NCBI GenBank assembly: GCA_035547425.1
Contig: DASZUU010000052.1
Location: 87,310-151,309 of the forward strand
Reading direction: 5' to 3'
Source: Alloacidobacterium sp035547425
GTDB lineage: Bacteria; Acidobacteriota; Terriglobia; Terriglobales; Acidobacteriaceae
DNA: 64,000 nucleotides
The notes below the pieces were generated by a model. That model did no database searches. It had not been told where the DNA came from and worked only from the letters and a program-made list of their open reading frames with translations. The stretch's first letter is position 1. Every line of letters starts with the position of its first letter. The position numbers and the translations under genes were made by a program. This document shows positions 1 through 8,568 of this stretch, piece by piece.

Positions 1-317
1 GCGCAGACATAAAGCGCCAGTGTCAGAAAGAATAATTTTTTCCTTCCGAAACGATCCGTACCGTAGCCAAATAATAAGGCTCCTCCAACTGCTCCTAGCA
101 AGTAGCTGGTTGCGGAGAAGCCTACTTGTTGATCGGTCAAGTGTAGAGCTTTAGGGTCTTTAAGAACCGCGCCGATAGCGCCGGCTAAAGTGACTTCGAG
201 ACCATCGAGCATCCATGTAATCCCAAGAGCAGCAACAATGATCCAGTGCCAACGGCTCCAGGGAAGAGCATCCATGCGAGCTGGAATATCAGTCTGAATG
301 ATACGCTCGGTTGACAT
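1..317 (-). CDS. MFS transporter, N-terminal part (cut by window edge)
   Basis: The visible 105 codons start MSTERIIQTD and run off the left edge. The protein has a first membrane helix (WIIVAALGITWMLDG) followed by a second, and ends in the classic major facilitator loop-2/3 signature TDRFGRKK. This is an inner-membrane secondary transporter of the sugar/aromatic-acid type; the substrate cannot be told from this part. It reads leftward in the same direction as the dehydrogenase gene to its right but is separated from it by 126 bases, so it probably has its own promoter there. The reading frame is intact. Confidence 0.85.
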   Translation of the reverse strand, partial: MSTERIIQTDIPARMDALPWSRWHWIIVAALGITWMLDGLEVTLAGAIGAVLKDPKALHLTDQQVGFSATSYLLGAVGGALLFGYGTDRFGRKKLFFLTLALYVC

Positions 318-443
318 AGTAAAGCTCTCTCGGTTCTACGTGCCAACCGGCAAATTTATAAATTGGACGCAACCATAAAATTGCCAGGTTGCAATGTGAA
401 TCTTCGAGTTAGCGCCAAACCGGATCACTGATCTCTACAATAG

Positions 444-1634
444 TTATGCCGCCCGTTCTGCCCATGGGTCGATGACGATTTTGGTGACATGGTCCCCTTT
501 ATCGCGCCAGACCTTATACATTGCCGGAGCATCATCCAATGTGATGCGATGAGAAATAATTGAACCAGGATCGATCTGGCCCTTTTCGATGCGCTCGAGC
601 AGAGGCTTCATATAGGTGTGCATATTTGTTTGTCCCATCTTCATGGTGATTCCTTTGCCAAAGGCTGCGCCAAAAGGAACTTTATCGAGCAATCCGCCGT
701 ATACTCCGGGAATCGATAGCGTGCCGCCTTTGCGAACAGCCTGAATGGCCTGACGCAGGACAACGGGTCTGTCTGTCTCGAGCATGACTGCAGTTTTGAT
801 TTTGTCGTAGAGCCCTTGAAGTTCTGTGGAATGCGCTTCAAGCCCTACCGCATCGATGCAGGAATCCGGTCCCACTCCACCGGTCAAGTCCTTTAGCGCA
901 GTAAGCACCTGGACATCTTCTTCAGAATAGTCAACAGTTATAGCGCCAAAACTCCGAGCCATTTCTAATCGTTCGGGCAATCTATCAATGGCAATAACAC
1001 GTGAAGCACCCAACATGAACGCACTGGCTATGGCAAATATTCCGACGGGACCGCATCCCCAAACGGCTACTATGTCTTCCTCTTCTATTTGCGCATTTTC
1101 TGCAGCCATATAGCCTGTGGGAAAAATGTCAGATAAAAAAAGAACTTTTTCGTCGGCAAGATCGCTTTCGATTTTCAACGGTCCAATATTGGCAAATGGA
1201 ACCCGCACATATTGGGCCTGGCCTCCGGCATATCCGCCCATCATATGGGAATATCCAAAGAGGCCAGAGCCGGAATAGCCGTAGGCAGCTTCCATCAAGT
1301 GAGCATTGGGGTTGGTATTATCACAAGCTGCCCAAAGTTTCTTTTTGCAAAAGCTGCAGCTTCCGCAGGCGATGGTAAAAGGAACTACGACACGGTCACC
1401 TCGTTGAAGATTTGTGACGGCTTTGCCGACTTCTTCCACAATGCCCATGAACTCATGCCCAAGTATGTCGCCGGCTTCCATCGTGGGGATAAATCCGTCA
1501 TAGAGGTGAAGGTCGGAACCACAGATGGCTGTGCGCGTGACCTTAAGTATTGCATCGTGTGGGTTGAGAATAGCTGGATCATCCACCGTCAGCGTTTGTA
1601 TATCGCTCTTACCCATCCAACAAACTGCTTTCAT
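444..1634 (-). CDS. Zinc-dependent alcohol dehydrogenase (glutathione-independent formaldehyde dehydrogenase-like)
   Basis: Cytosolic medium-chain dehydrogenase of 396 aa that oxidises an alcohol or aldehyde hydrate with NAD(P). The catalytic zinc region CGSDLH followed by GHEFMG is present, as is the structural zinc cysteine cluster (CGSCSFCKKKLWAAC, near residue 90). A Rossmann segment VWGCGPVGIFA lies near residue 190. The open frame extends five codons upstream, but an AAGGAG ribosome site at 1641-1646 sits six bases before the ATG at 1634, so that start is preferred. It stands first in a leftward-facing trio with an SRPBCC protein and a short-chain dehydrogenase, a grouping that suggests a stress or detoxification role. 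The substrate is not known. Confidence 0.9.
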   Translation of the reverse strand: MKAVCWMGKSDIQTLTVDDPAILNPHDAILKVTRTAICGSDLHLYDGFIPTMEAGDILGHEFMGIVEEVGKAVTNLQRGDRVVVPFTIACGSCSFCKKKLWAACDNTNPNAHLMEAAYGYSGSGLFGYSHMMGGYAGGQAQYVRVPFANIGPLKIESDLADEKVLFLSDIFPTGYMAAENAQIEEEDIVAVWGCGPVGIFAIASAFMLGASRVIAIDRLPERLEMARSFGAITVDYSEEDVQVLTALKDLTGGVGPDSCIDAVGLEAHSTELQGLYDKIKTAVMLETDRPVVLRQAIQAVRKGGTLSIPGVYGGLLDKVPFGAAFGKGITMKMGQTNMHTYMKPLLERIEKGQIDPGSIISHRITLDDAPAMYKVWRDKGDHVTKIVIDPWAERAA

Positions 1635-1681
1635 ATGAAACTCCTTCATCTCCGAGCATTTTCTAAATTTCGAGAGAAATA

Positions 1682-2341
1682 CTAGCTGGCAATCCGTTGC
1701 TCTCCTGGCGGAGTTGCGATTTTCTCGCCATAAAGAGATTTCTTTGCCTTGGCGGATGCGCTTCTAGGCCCATGAGGCTGGCCTTGTACACGAGGAATCT
1801 CTCCCGTCTCTGCAAGGGCCTTAAAATGGCGAAGGTTTTCAATCACCGCCTGCTTCGGGTTGCGTCCAGTCAGAGTCTGCCAAGCGCTCGCTAACTTGCT
1901 CATGCGAAATTTTTGCAAAACTGTAACGACCGTTCCGCTGCCGCCCGGCGCAGCCTCGAAAACCACTTCGCCTGCGTTCTCAGAGTCACCATATATAGAA
2001 CGCCAAGCAATGCGCTTGCCCGGCTCGTCATTGAGGATTTCTGAATCCCACTCAACGGGGCGATCAGGATCATCATCGGCCAACATGACCCAATGGGAAG
2101 TATTGGGGCCGGTGGCTCGCACCTCTGAAATCTGCTCCTGCCAAAGTGGAGCTTTCTCAAGATCTCGCCATAGCTCATATAATTCGTGAGCTGGTTTTAG
2201 TATGAGAGAACTAGTTCTTACCCACAGCTTTCCATCTTTATCCGATGGAGGTGGGGCATAGTGTCCGTTCACAATCATTCCTACAGTTCCTACTTGCGGT
2301 GCATTCTCCGTGTGAGGCTTTTCAGTAAATGCGCGATCCAT
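1682..2341 (-). CDS. SRPBCC family protein (polyketide cyclase/dehydrase-like)
   Basis: A 219 aa soluble protein with a START/SRPBCC-type helix-grip region from about residue 45 to 170: AHELYELWRDLEKAPLW, then WEVLLADDDPD-like strands and GSGTVVTVLQKF. Such proteins bind hydrophobic ligands. Acidobacterial homologues are often annotated as cyclase/dehydrase, with the biochemical role unknown. A charged C-terminal tail (residues 175-219) is rich in lysine, alanine and proline. It lies 47 bases downstream of the alcohol dehydrogenase start region and 38 bases from the SDR stop, which suggests co-transcription of SDR, SRPBCC and dehydrogenase. Confidence 0.75.
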   Translation of the reverse strand: MDRAFTEKPHTENAPQVGTVGMIVNGHYAPPPSDKDGKLWVRTSSLILKPAHELYELWRDLEKAPLWQEQISEVRATGPNTSHWVMLADDDPDRPVEWDSEILNDEPGKRIAWRSIYGDSENAGEVVFEAAPGGSGTVVTVLQKFRMSKLASAWQTLTGRNPKQAVIENLRHFKALAETGEIPRVQGQPHGPRSASAKAKKSLYGEKIATPPGEQRIAS

Positions 2342-2379
2342 GAGATTTCTCCTTGGCTTGCTCGCTATTTGGATTGCAG

Positions 2380-3171
2380 CTATTGCTTATTGAGCGGTTT
2401 GGCTTGTTTTTCATGCATTGATGCTTTGACAGAGCCGGGCACAAAATTCGCAAGTGAGCTCTCTAACTTTGTCGTAGTGGAATGCGAATACACATGGTCT
2501 TTTCCGTTGAATAATGCATCAATGCCATCTTTGGCGACGTCATCAGGGTTGCTCTGCTTTTTGCCTTCGCTGCCTACCTTTGTATTGTCCATTCCGGCAC
2601 GATGGAAAAAATCCGTATCTGTAGGTCCAGGTTGAAGAGCTGTTACGGTAATGCCACTGTTGCGAAGTTCATAGCGAAGACTGTGTGCGAAGGAGAGCAC
2701 AAATGCTTTTGTAGCCGCATATACAGCTTCGCGTGGAGCAACCATTTCCCCAGCTATAGAAGATGTAAACAATATCTTTCCGGAATTCAGAGCGCGCATG
2801 TGGCGCACGATGTATTTTGCAAGTTGCACTGTACCAACACAGTTCAACTCAATCATTTTCAATTCTTCATTTAGATTCGTTTCCCAAAACTCTCCGCCAA
2901 CACCAATTCCTGCATTGATGCAGGCAATGTTAACTGGCCTACCAAGTTCGGCTATTTTGTTCCACAGTGATTCCACCCCTTTTCGCGTTGAGAGATCTGC
3001 TCGAACCTTGGTCACGTTGATATTGAGCGAATCAAGGGAATCGGCAGCAGGAGTGAGCCTTTCGCCGGAGGAGCAAACGATTAGATCGTACCCGCGGGAG
3101 GCAAGTTCTTTTGCGAGAGAAAGGCCGATGCCGCTTGAAGCACCGGTGACAACGGCCAGAAGATTGGCTAT
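2380..3171 (-). CDS. Short-chain dehydrogenase/reductase; apparent start codon is ATA
   Basis: NAD(P)-dependent oxidoreductase of about 263 aa. The cofactor motif TGASSGIG is encoded near 3135-3158, followed by the NAG-type segment INAGIG, the catalytic serine in FTSSIAG and the catalytic YAATK. No ATG, GTG or TTG exists between the upstream in-frame stop (TGA) and the Rossmann motif. The first standard start, a GTG at 3015, would remove the whole cofactor-binding strand. An AGGGG ribosome site sits six bases before an ATA at 3169-3171, where the family would begin MANLLAVVTG. So the start was probably ATG and has mutated (or was misread) to ATA. The gene may be weakly expressed, or dead. Confidence 0.75.
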   Translation of the reverse strand: MANLLAVVTGASSGIGLSLAKELASRGYDLIVCSSGERLTPAADSLDSLNINVTKVRADLSTRKGVESLWNKIAELGRPVNIACINAGIGVGGEFWETNLNEELKMIELNCVGTVQLAKYIVRHMRALNSGKILFTSSIAGEMVAPREAVYAATKAFVLSFAHSLRYELRNSGITVTALQPGPTDTDFFHRAGMDNTKVGSEGKKQSNPDDVAKDGIDALFNGKDHVYSHSTTTKLESSLANFVPGSVKASMHEKQAKPLNKQ

Positions 3172-3323
3172 AAGTCACCCCTGGAGATTATTCGCGAACG
3201 GTCGTGCTTAACAATAGGATGCAGGTTCTTCGCCTAGTGTTAGGATCATTTGACAAAGTCTTGCTGCAAGATAGCGGGACATGCACAGCAGGATGCCGGG
3301 CGCTTTAACGTAAATTTTAGTCC

Positions 3324-4631
3324 TTACGTTTCAAGCGGAATTTCCGGATGAACCACGAGCCAGCAAAGCCCTCCGATAAGAGCGAGGACAGTTGCAGCCG
3401 CAAACGAACTGGTCCAGCCAAAATGTTGGGCAATCCAGGGGGTAAGCGAAGCCGTCACAGCGCCGCCAATCTGACCGCCCATATTCACGATGCTGGAGAA
3501 GACGCCGGAGCTTCGTCCGGAAATGTCGACTGAAACGGAGAAAAAAGAACTTTGCGAAAGGTAAAGAGTTCCAGCGCCGCCCGCCAGTATGATCCCAGCA
3601 AGATTGGGGCTATGGGTTTGCGAACCGATAAGAAGAAAGGCGGCGGTTAAAAACAGTGCGCCTGCGGCAAGTACGCATCTTCCAGTGCGAAGGCCATATT
3701 TACGCGTGAGTCGATCGCTCAGCGTTCCTCCAACCAGGCAGAAAACAGTCATAGAAAGAAAGGGCAGCATGGAGTAACGTGCGCTTGTTTTTAGATTGAG
3801 GCCGCGCACTTGCGCCATGTATAGAAAAAACCAACTGAAAAAGATCCAGGCGATATATCCAAAGCTGAAATATCCAACCATCAAAGCAGCGAGATCGCGC
3901 CGATGAAAGATGGCTCTCCAGGAAATGCCTGTAGAATTCAGCTTTCGAGTTGGTGTGTTCGCAGATGCCGGATGCACCTGGTAGGTTTCAAGCCCAGATT
4001 GGATTTCCTGCAATTCGAAAGAAGAGACTGCGGGGTGCTCTTCCGGTGTATCTCTGGCCGCGTACCACCAGATTATCCCAGCTAAAATTCCGATCAGAGC
4101 GCTGAACCAAAAGGCCGCACGCCATCCGTAATTCCCGATAAGCCAGGTTAGCAACGGAGGTGTGAGACCGCTTCCGGCGCCCACTCCGGCAAAGATAAGC
4201 CCGTTAACAAAGCCTCGTTCCTGCTGTGGAATCCATCGCGCAACAAACTGATTGGCTGCGGGATATACGACAGATTCGCCCGCGCCGAGAAAGAATCGGA
4301 TTCCGATTAAAACAGCAACAGCATGCGACAGGCTTGCCGGCAGAAGAGCGGTAAGCTCAGTCACAACACCCCACCACAATACTCCGAGCGTTAAAACGCG
4401 CCGTGGTCCAAATTGAGCGGCGAGCCATCCGGCGGGGACTTGAAATCCTGCATAGCCTATAAGAAAGGCGGAAAATATCCAACCGAGATGCTGATTCCCT
4501 AATCCATATTCAGAGCTGATCTGCAGTCCGGCGATGGAAATATTAGTTCGATCCAGGAAGGCGATACCACTGAGGATAAAAAGAAAAAAGGAAAGCAAAA
4601 ACCGTACTCGCGTGCGACGCTCAGGAGACAT
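3324..4631 (-). CDS. MFS transporter, anion:cation symporter (glucarate/galactonate-type)
   Basis: A 435 aa inner-membrane transporter with about twelve hydrophobic helices. The N-terminus, with FLDRTNISIAG in helix 1 and FQVPAGWLAAQFGPRRV in the loop 2/3 region, is typical of the ACS subfamily that imports organic anions such as sugar acids. The second half repeats the fold (GTLSDRLTRKYGLRTG). The substrate is uncertain. It faces left and sits alone, flanked by about 150 bases before the SDR gene and by the encapsulin terminator on its upstream side. Confidence 0.88.
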   Translation of the reverse strand: MSPERRTRVRFLLSFFLFILSGIAFLDRTNISIAGLQISSEYGLGNQHLGWIFSAFLIGYAGFQVPAGWLAAQFGPRRVLTLGVLWWGVVTELTALLPASLSHAVAVLIGIRFFLGAGESVVYPAANQFVARWIPQQERGFVNGLIFAGVGAGSGLTPPLLTWLIGNYGWRAAFWFSALIGILAGIIWWYAARDTPEEHPAVSSFELQEIQSGLETYQVHPASANTPTRKLNSTGISWRAIFHRRDLAALMVGYFSFGYIAWIFFSWFFLYMAQVRGLNLKTSARYSMLPFLSMTVFCLVGGTLSDRLTRKYGLRTGRCVLAAGALFLTAAFLLIGSQTHSPNLAGIILAGGAGTLYLSQSSFFSVSVDISGRSSGVFSSIVNMGGQIGGAVTASLTPWIAQHFGWTSSFAAATVLALIGGLCWLVVHPEIPLET

Positions 4632-4790
4632 TTATACTCCGCTCAACGTACTGGTTACCAGTGCCTTATTTAAATCACCATGCATCACAAATCCCTGCTG
4701 ACCTAATTCCGTCCGGATCGCAGGTTATACAGCCCAAAGCCTATCGCAATAAGACCCAAGCATAAAGGGAACGTGCTTCGACGCGCTTAG

Positions 4791-4829
4791 AAAAAATGCG
4801 ACCACCGAGTGAGTCTCTCGATGGTCGCA
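4791..4829 (-). terminator. Rho-independent terminator of the encapsulin operon
   Basis: On the minus strand a 13-base stem (4817-4829 with 4797-4809, one G-T type mismatch) is followed by six T residues (4791-4796 read on the complementary strand). It lies 35 bases after the encapsulin stop codon and ends the leftward DyP-encapsulin transcript. Confidence 0.85.
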
Positions 4830-4863
4830 TGTAATGGGTTTGTACACAACAGACGTAACCGAT

Positions 4864-5676
4864 TCAGGAGGACTTCTGTGACGGCGATAAGGCAATAGCG
4901 GCTTCGCTTGTAAGCACGCGGAAAACAAACGTCTCCTGGAGGTACAGTTGGACAGCAGAGTCTGTATGGCTGAGATAGCCGATGGAAACATCTTGTCCAA
5001 TGTTCAACTCGAAGTCGCCGCCTCGCGTTGTTACAACAAACGCGCCCTCTATTGCAGGAGCCCATATCAGATTGCCATCCACGATACGCTTTACATGCTC
5101 GAGCACTGGATAGCCATGATCGCGGGTTTCGGCTAAAGCTGTATATTCGGCAGCTCCCAGCAAAACTGAATATGGCCCATTAACGCCGACCAGCCGCAAC
5201 TGGCTCAAGGCGTGCGCAACCGCATCTGGGTAATCCCGTACATCTGAAGGCAGGGACTCAACAGGGTTGCTGGTACTTTCTCGGATGCCTTGGATATCAG
5301 CATCACGGTATCCATTGAAGATTGCCCGATCTTCCGCGAACGCCAGTTTCTTCGCTGCATCTTTTGCAGGCTGCCAGTCAGAATCATCGGAGCCGCGCTC
5401 CACGTCATCGATAGTCTGCCGCGATAATTCAAAAGGAACGCGCAGCTCTACCAACGGCTTCACCTCGCGTTGCCTAGCAATGATGCCTTCTGCAGGGGCA
5501 GAGATCGGCTTCAAATGCCCGGTTCCAATTCCCGGCAATGCGATTCCTCCCGCTGCGGGAACATCCACAACCCGCCGCCCGGCTAAATACCGCTTCAGTG
5601 TTCTTGTTGTTTCTTCTTCAATCTGTGCCCATGCCGCATCAGAGATGGGCGCCAGCTCCCTATGGAGGTTATTCAT
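4864..5676 (-). CDS. Encapsulin nanocompartment shell protein (family 1)
   Basis: A 270 aa HK97-fold shell protein. It matches family 1 encapsulins in length and in order of motifs: the N-terminal arm NNLHRELAPISDAAWAQIEEE, then TRTLKRYLAGRRVVDV, and the E-loop region followed by REVKPLVELRVPF. The A-domain segment is GPYSVLLGAAEYTAL and the C-terminus is VFRVLTSEAAIAL. Such shells self-assemble into hollow cages that enclose an enzyme. The gene overlaps the upstream peroxidase gene by eight bases and has its own AAGGGAG ribosome site inside the end of that gene, so the two are co-translated. The neighbour is the predicted cargo. Confidence 0.95.
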   Translation of the reverse strand: MNNLHRELAPISDAAWAQIEEETTRTLKRYLAGRRVVDVPAAGGIALPGIGTGHLKPISAPAEGIIARQREVKPLVELRVPFELSRQTIDDVERGSDDSDWQPAKDAAKKLAFAEDRAIFNGYRDADIQGIRESTSNPVESLPSDVRDYPDAVAHALSQLRLVGVNGPYSVLLGAAEYTALAETRDHGYPVLEHVKRIVDGNLIWAPAIEGAFVVTTRGGDFELNIGQDVSIGYLSHTDSAVQLYLQETFVFRVLTSEAAIALSPSQKSS

Positions 5677-6757
5677 CTTGCTCTCCCTTTAGTGATCCTA
5701 TCCTGAGTGATGTATGGTGTACGGACATAGCCGTGGCGAAATATGTGGGCGCAGGCGATTCGACGGTCCGCATTTTTACATCTTCCGCTGCGTTCGGAGC
5801 ATCCGCGCTGACATTGTCGAGAAATGTAGCCGAAGGTACGAAGAACAGGCTGCCTGTCGCAGGTCGACTGAAGTCGAGCAAACGGTCGTAATTGCCAGGT
5901 GGACGGCCCACAAACATGTTTTCCAGCATGATTTCAGTGATCCGTGGCGTGCGACTATATCCGATGAAATAGGTTCCGAATTCGCCGTGTCCGGGACGCC
6001 CGAAGGGCATATTGTCTCGCAGAATCTGCAATTGGCGTCCATTCTCTTCAATATTGGTAAGCGCATTATGCGCGTATGTGGGCTTGTCCGCGTCGCTGAG
6101 CTCTACGTCTGAGAGCTTGCGGCGGCCAATGATCCGTTCCTGCATCTCGGTTGGAAGCGCATTCCAAGCCTTCAAATCATGAATATATTTCTGCACGATA
6201 ACATAGCTGCCGCCTTCGAAAGCCGGGTCTTCGTTGCCCACGATTGCCGTTTCGCGCGCGTCATCTCCGCGAGGATTCTCCGTGCCATCAACAAATCCCA
6301 TCACGTCACGGTCATCAAAATAGCGGAAGCCGTGCACTTCGTCGGCTACTGTAACTATGTCCCCGATGCCGTCCATAATCTGTGTTGCCAGTTCAAAGCA
6401 CAAATCCATGCGCTTGGCACGAATATGGAAGAGAAGGTCGCCCGGTGTGGAAACGGCATGTCGATTTCCGGAGCGAATCTCCTGAAATGGATGAAGCTCC
6501 GCGGGGCGAGGTGCTCCAAAGAGCTTGTCCCATGCGTCTGATCCGAATCCAGCTACGCAGGTAAGGCCGGCCTCGACATCGCGAAATTCTACCGCTCGAA
6601 TCAATCCGGATAAATTTGCATAGAAGGCGCGCAAGCGGGTGTAGGCATCTTCGTTCTGCTGTATGCACAGTACTAGAAAAATCGCCGATCGCGTAAGCGG
6701 ACCGACTACAGTCTGTGGAAGGACTACCTCATTCAGCTCATCAGGCGGTATGGGCAT
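5669..6757 (-). CDS. DyP-type haem peroxidase, encapsulin cargo
   Basis: A 362 aa dye-decolourising peroxidase that uses hydrogen peroxide to oxidise organic compounds. The family signature GFVDGTENPRGDDA is near residue 155, with the distal Asp/Arg region and the C-terminal haem-pocket segment GTYFIGYSRTPRITEIMLENM. The tail after residue 310 is an extended linker ending in SLRIGSLKGEQDE. That ending matches the known encapsulin cargo-loading peptide pattern (GSLxIGSLKG), so the enzyme is predicted to be packed inside the shell encoded just downstream. It is the first gene of the two-gene operon, with its promoter presumably in 6758-6991. Confidence 0.95.
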   Translation of the reverse strand: MPIPPDELNEVVLPQTVVGPLTRSAIFLVLCIQQNEDAYTRLRAFYANLSGLIRAVEFRDVEAGLTCVAGFGSDAWDKLFGAPRPAELHPFQEIRSGNRHAVSTPGDLLFHIRAKRMDLCFELATQIMDGIGDIVTVADEVHGFRYFDDRDVMGFVDGTENPRGDDARETAIVGNEDPAFEGGSYVIVQKYIHDLKAWNALPTEMQERIIGRRKLSDVELSDADKPTYAHNALTNIEENGRQLQILRDNMPFGRPGHGEFGTYFIGYSRTPRITEIMLENMFVGRPPGNYDRLLDFSRPATGSLFFVPSATFLDNVSADAPNAAEDVKMRTVESPAPTYFATAMSVHHTSLRIGSLKGEQDE

Positions 6758-6991
6758 TTTCTCAATCTCAGTTTGATTAGTTTCCCATTAGTATCGCATT
6801 TCTGTAGAGATTGGTATTACACCTAGGATTGATGGAAGTTGAAAGTCATGCGCAGGGATGTTGCAACCGCATCTATGCGCAAAGGGCAAACAAAGATAAA
6901 GTCAATTTCAATGAAAGTACGATCCCAGATGGGAAGATACGGGAGACAGTATTTTGCTGGCCTTAGGGGCGTTAAATTGCGAGATATGTCT

Positions 6992-8344
6992 TCAATAAAG
7001 TAACTGCCGAAAATAGTCGTTCAGCAAACGTTCCTGCGGATCATATTGCTTGCACAAATCGGCCAGCACTTTAAGCCTGTCGCCATAAGATTTTTGCAGC
7101 ATGGCTGCGGTCAAGCCCGGCGTTTGATTCAATAATCCTTTGCCGCCTCTATCGCTGCACCACTGATTGTAGACATCGAGAAATTCAAACCATCCGGGGT
7201 TTGCGGTAGATACTGGATCGATTGTCATCACATTCCCATCGTATGAGTAAGAGAGCAATGACTTCTGATCCTGAGCGATGCGATAGCCAACATACAGCAA
7301 GTTAGAACGATAACCTTTTTGCGCATAATAATCTTTGCAGAACTTGAAGAAGTCAGCCAGCGTTGTCGGATATTCCCCTTCGGGGAACGCAAACAAGCTG
7401 AAGGTGTAGCGGCTGTCATTAGAAACCGAAGGATAGTGAATAATCTGATCGCCGGGAATCGTGTAGTCACCGCATACAAAATTCTCCAATTGTAAACGCC
7501 AGGCAGCATTGAATGTATCGATAACCCCGTAGCGAATCGAAGGAATAGAAAAATTCTGCTCTACATCGTGCCCCAGCTTCGGTCCGGATTGTCCCCAGAT
7601 ATGATTGCGCAGCGCCCACGCCACACGATTTGGTTCCCCTGTAGCTCCGGGATTGTATTTGCGAAACTCGACAGTAATTTTGTTGTCGAATGGGAAGATG
7701 TAATACATCATCGAATAGTCGAGCGCCTTCAGTTCCGGTAATTTGGCAATGAAGTCTTCCAGACTGTATGTCGTGTGGTGCACGTGCATGGGAGTCAATG
7801 GACGAACTTTATAAGTTACTTCGTACACAATTCCCAAAAGTCCATAACTGGAGCGAATCTTCTGCATCAGGTCCGGCTGTGCTTCCTCTGTTACCTCCAG
7901 CAGATCACCGCTGGGCAGCACCATCTTCACGCCGGTAATGTATGAGCCTACCTGGCCATATTCGCCGGGAAATGAAGCATCTTTTGTTCCTGCGCAAGAT
8001 GCGCTGCCGGCGGACAGGCTGCCAATCTCTGTGTTGACATAGAACTGCAGATTATTTGCTTCAAGCCGCTTTGCCATATCCAAATGGACAGCATCTGCCT
8101 GCACTGTCAACGAGTCGGTTCCGATATTGAGTATCTGATTCATTCTCATGCGAATCAGGGTTCCGCCATCGGCAACGCCGCACGGGGCAGTTGAGTGGTT
8201 GGAACCAACGGCCCGCACCGGGGAAGGATATTTCACCGGGTCTTTCATTACAGCAACAATGTCATCGACTGATTGCGCGTCTACAATCACAGCCGGGTGC
8301 GAAACGATATTGCCAAACCAGTTCGTAACGGTATTAGTTGCCAT
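6992..8344 (-). CDS. FAD-linked aldonolactone-type oxidase
   Basis: A 450 aa flavoprotein of the vanillyl-alcohol-oxidase fold. The N-terminal FAD-binding domain (about residues 15-190) shows PSPVRAVGSNHSTAP and GGTLIRM-type motifs, and the C-terminal half resembles D-arabinono-1,4-lactone/L-gulonolactone oxidases, ending in RLLNDYFRQLL. It would oxidise a sugar lactone or alditol with oxygen; the exact substrate is unknown. The ATG at 8344 has a GAGGT ribosome site six bases upstream and is preferred over an ATG five codons earlier. It is transcribed divergently from the secreted cytochrome gene. Confidence 0.82.
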   Translation of the reverse strand: MATNTVTNWFGNIVSHPAVIVDAQSVDDIVAVMKDPVKYPSPVRAVGSNHSTAPCGVADGGTLIRMRMNQILNIGTDSLTVQADAVHLDMAKRLEANNLQFYVNTEIGSLSAGSASCAGTKDASFPGEYGQVGSYITGVKMVLPSGDLLEVTEEAQPDLMQKIRSSYGLLGIVYEVTYKVRPLTPMHVHHTTYSLEDFIAKLPELKALDYSMMYYIFPFDNKITVEFRKYNPGATGEPNRVAWALRNHIWGQSGPKLGHDVEQNFSIPSIRYGVIDTFNAAWRLQLENFVCGDYTIPGDQIIHYPSVSNDSRYTFSLFAFPEGEYPTTLADFFKFCKDYYAQKGYRSNLLYVGYRIAQDQKSLLSYSYDGNVMTIDPVSTANPGWFEFLDVYNQWCSDRGGKGLLNQTPGLTAAMLQKSYGDRLKVLADLCKQYDPQERLLNDYFRQLLY

Positions 8345-8568
8345 ACAAATACCTCGCATGAGCGATAAATGCTTTTTTCTATTAGTGCTTCAGAGCAAGC
8401 GAACGTGACATGACAGAAACGGCGAGATCAGCAGATGCACTATAACTGTGCGAGCGTTTGAAAGGTATAACGGCATTTCATCCGAAGTCAAGTGTGATAC
8501 CATGCCGCCGTTCCTCAAAACCGCGTCGCCCGGAACGCAGTGTTATACGGCGGGAATCTGGAGCGTCC

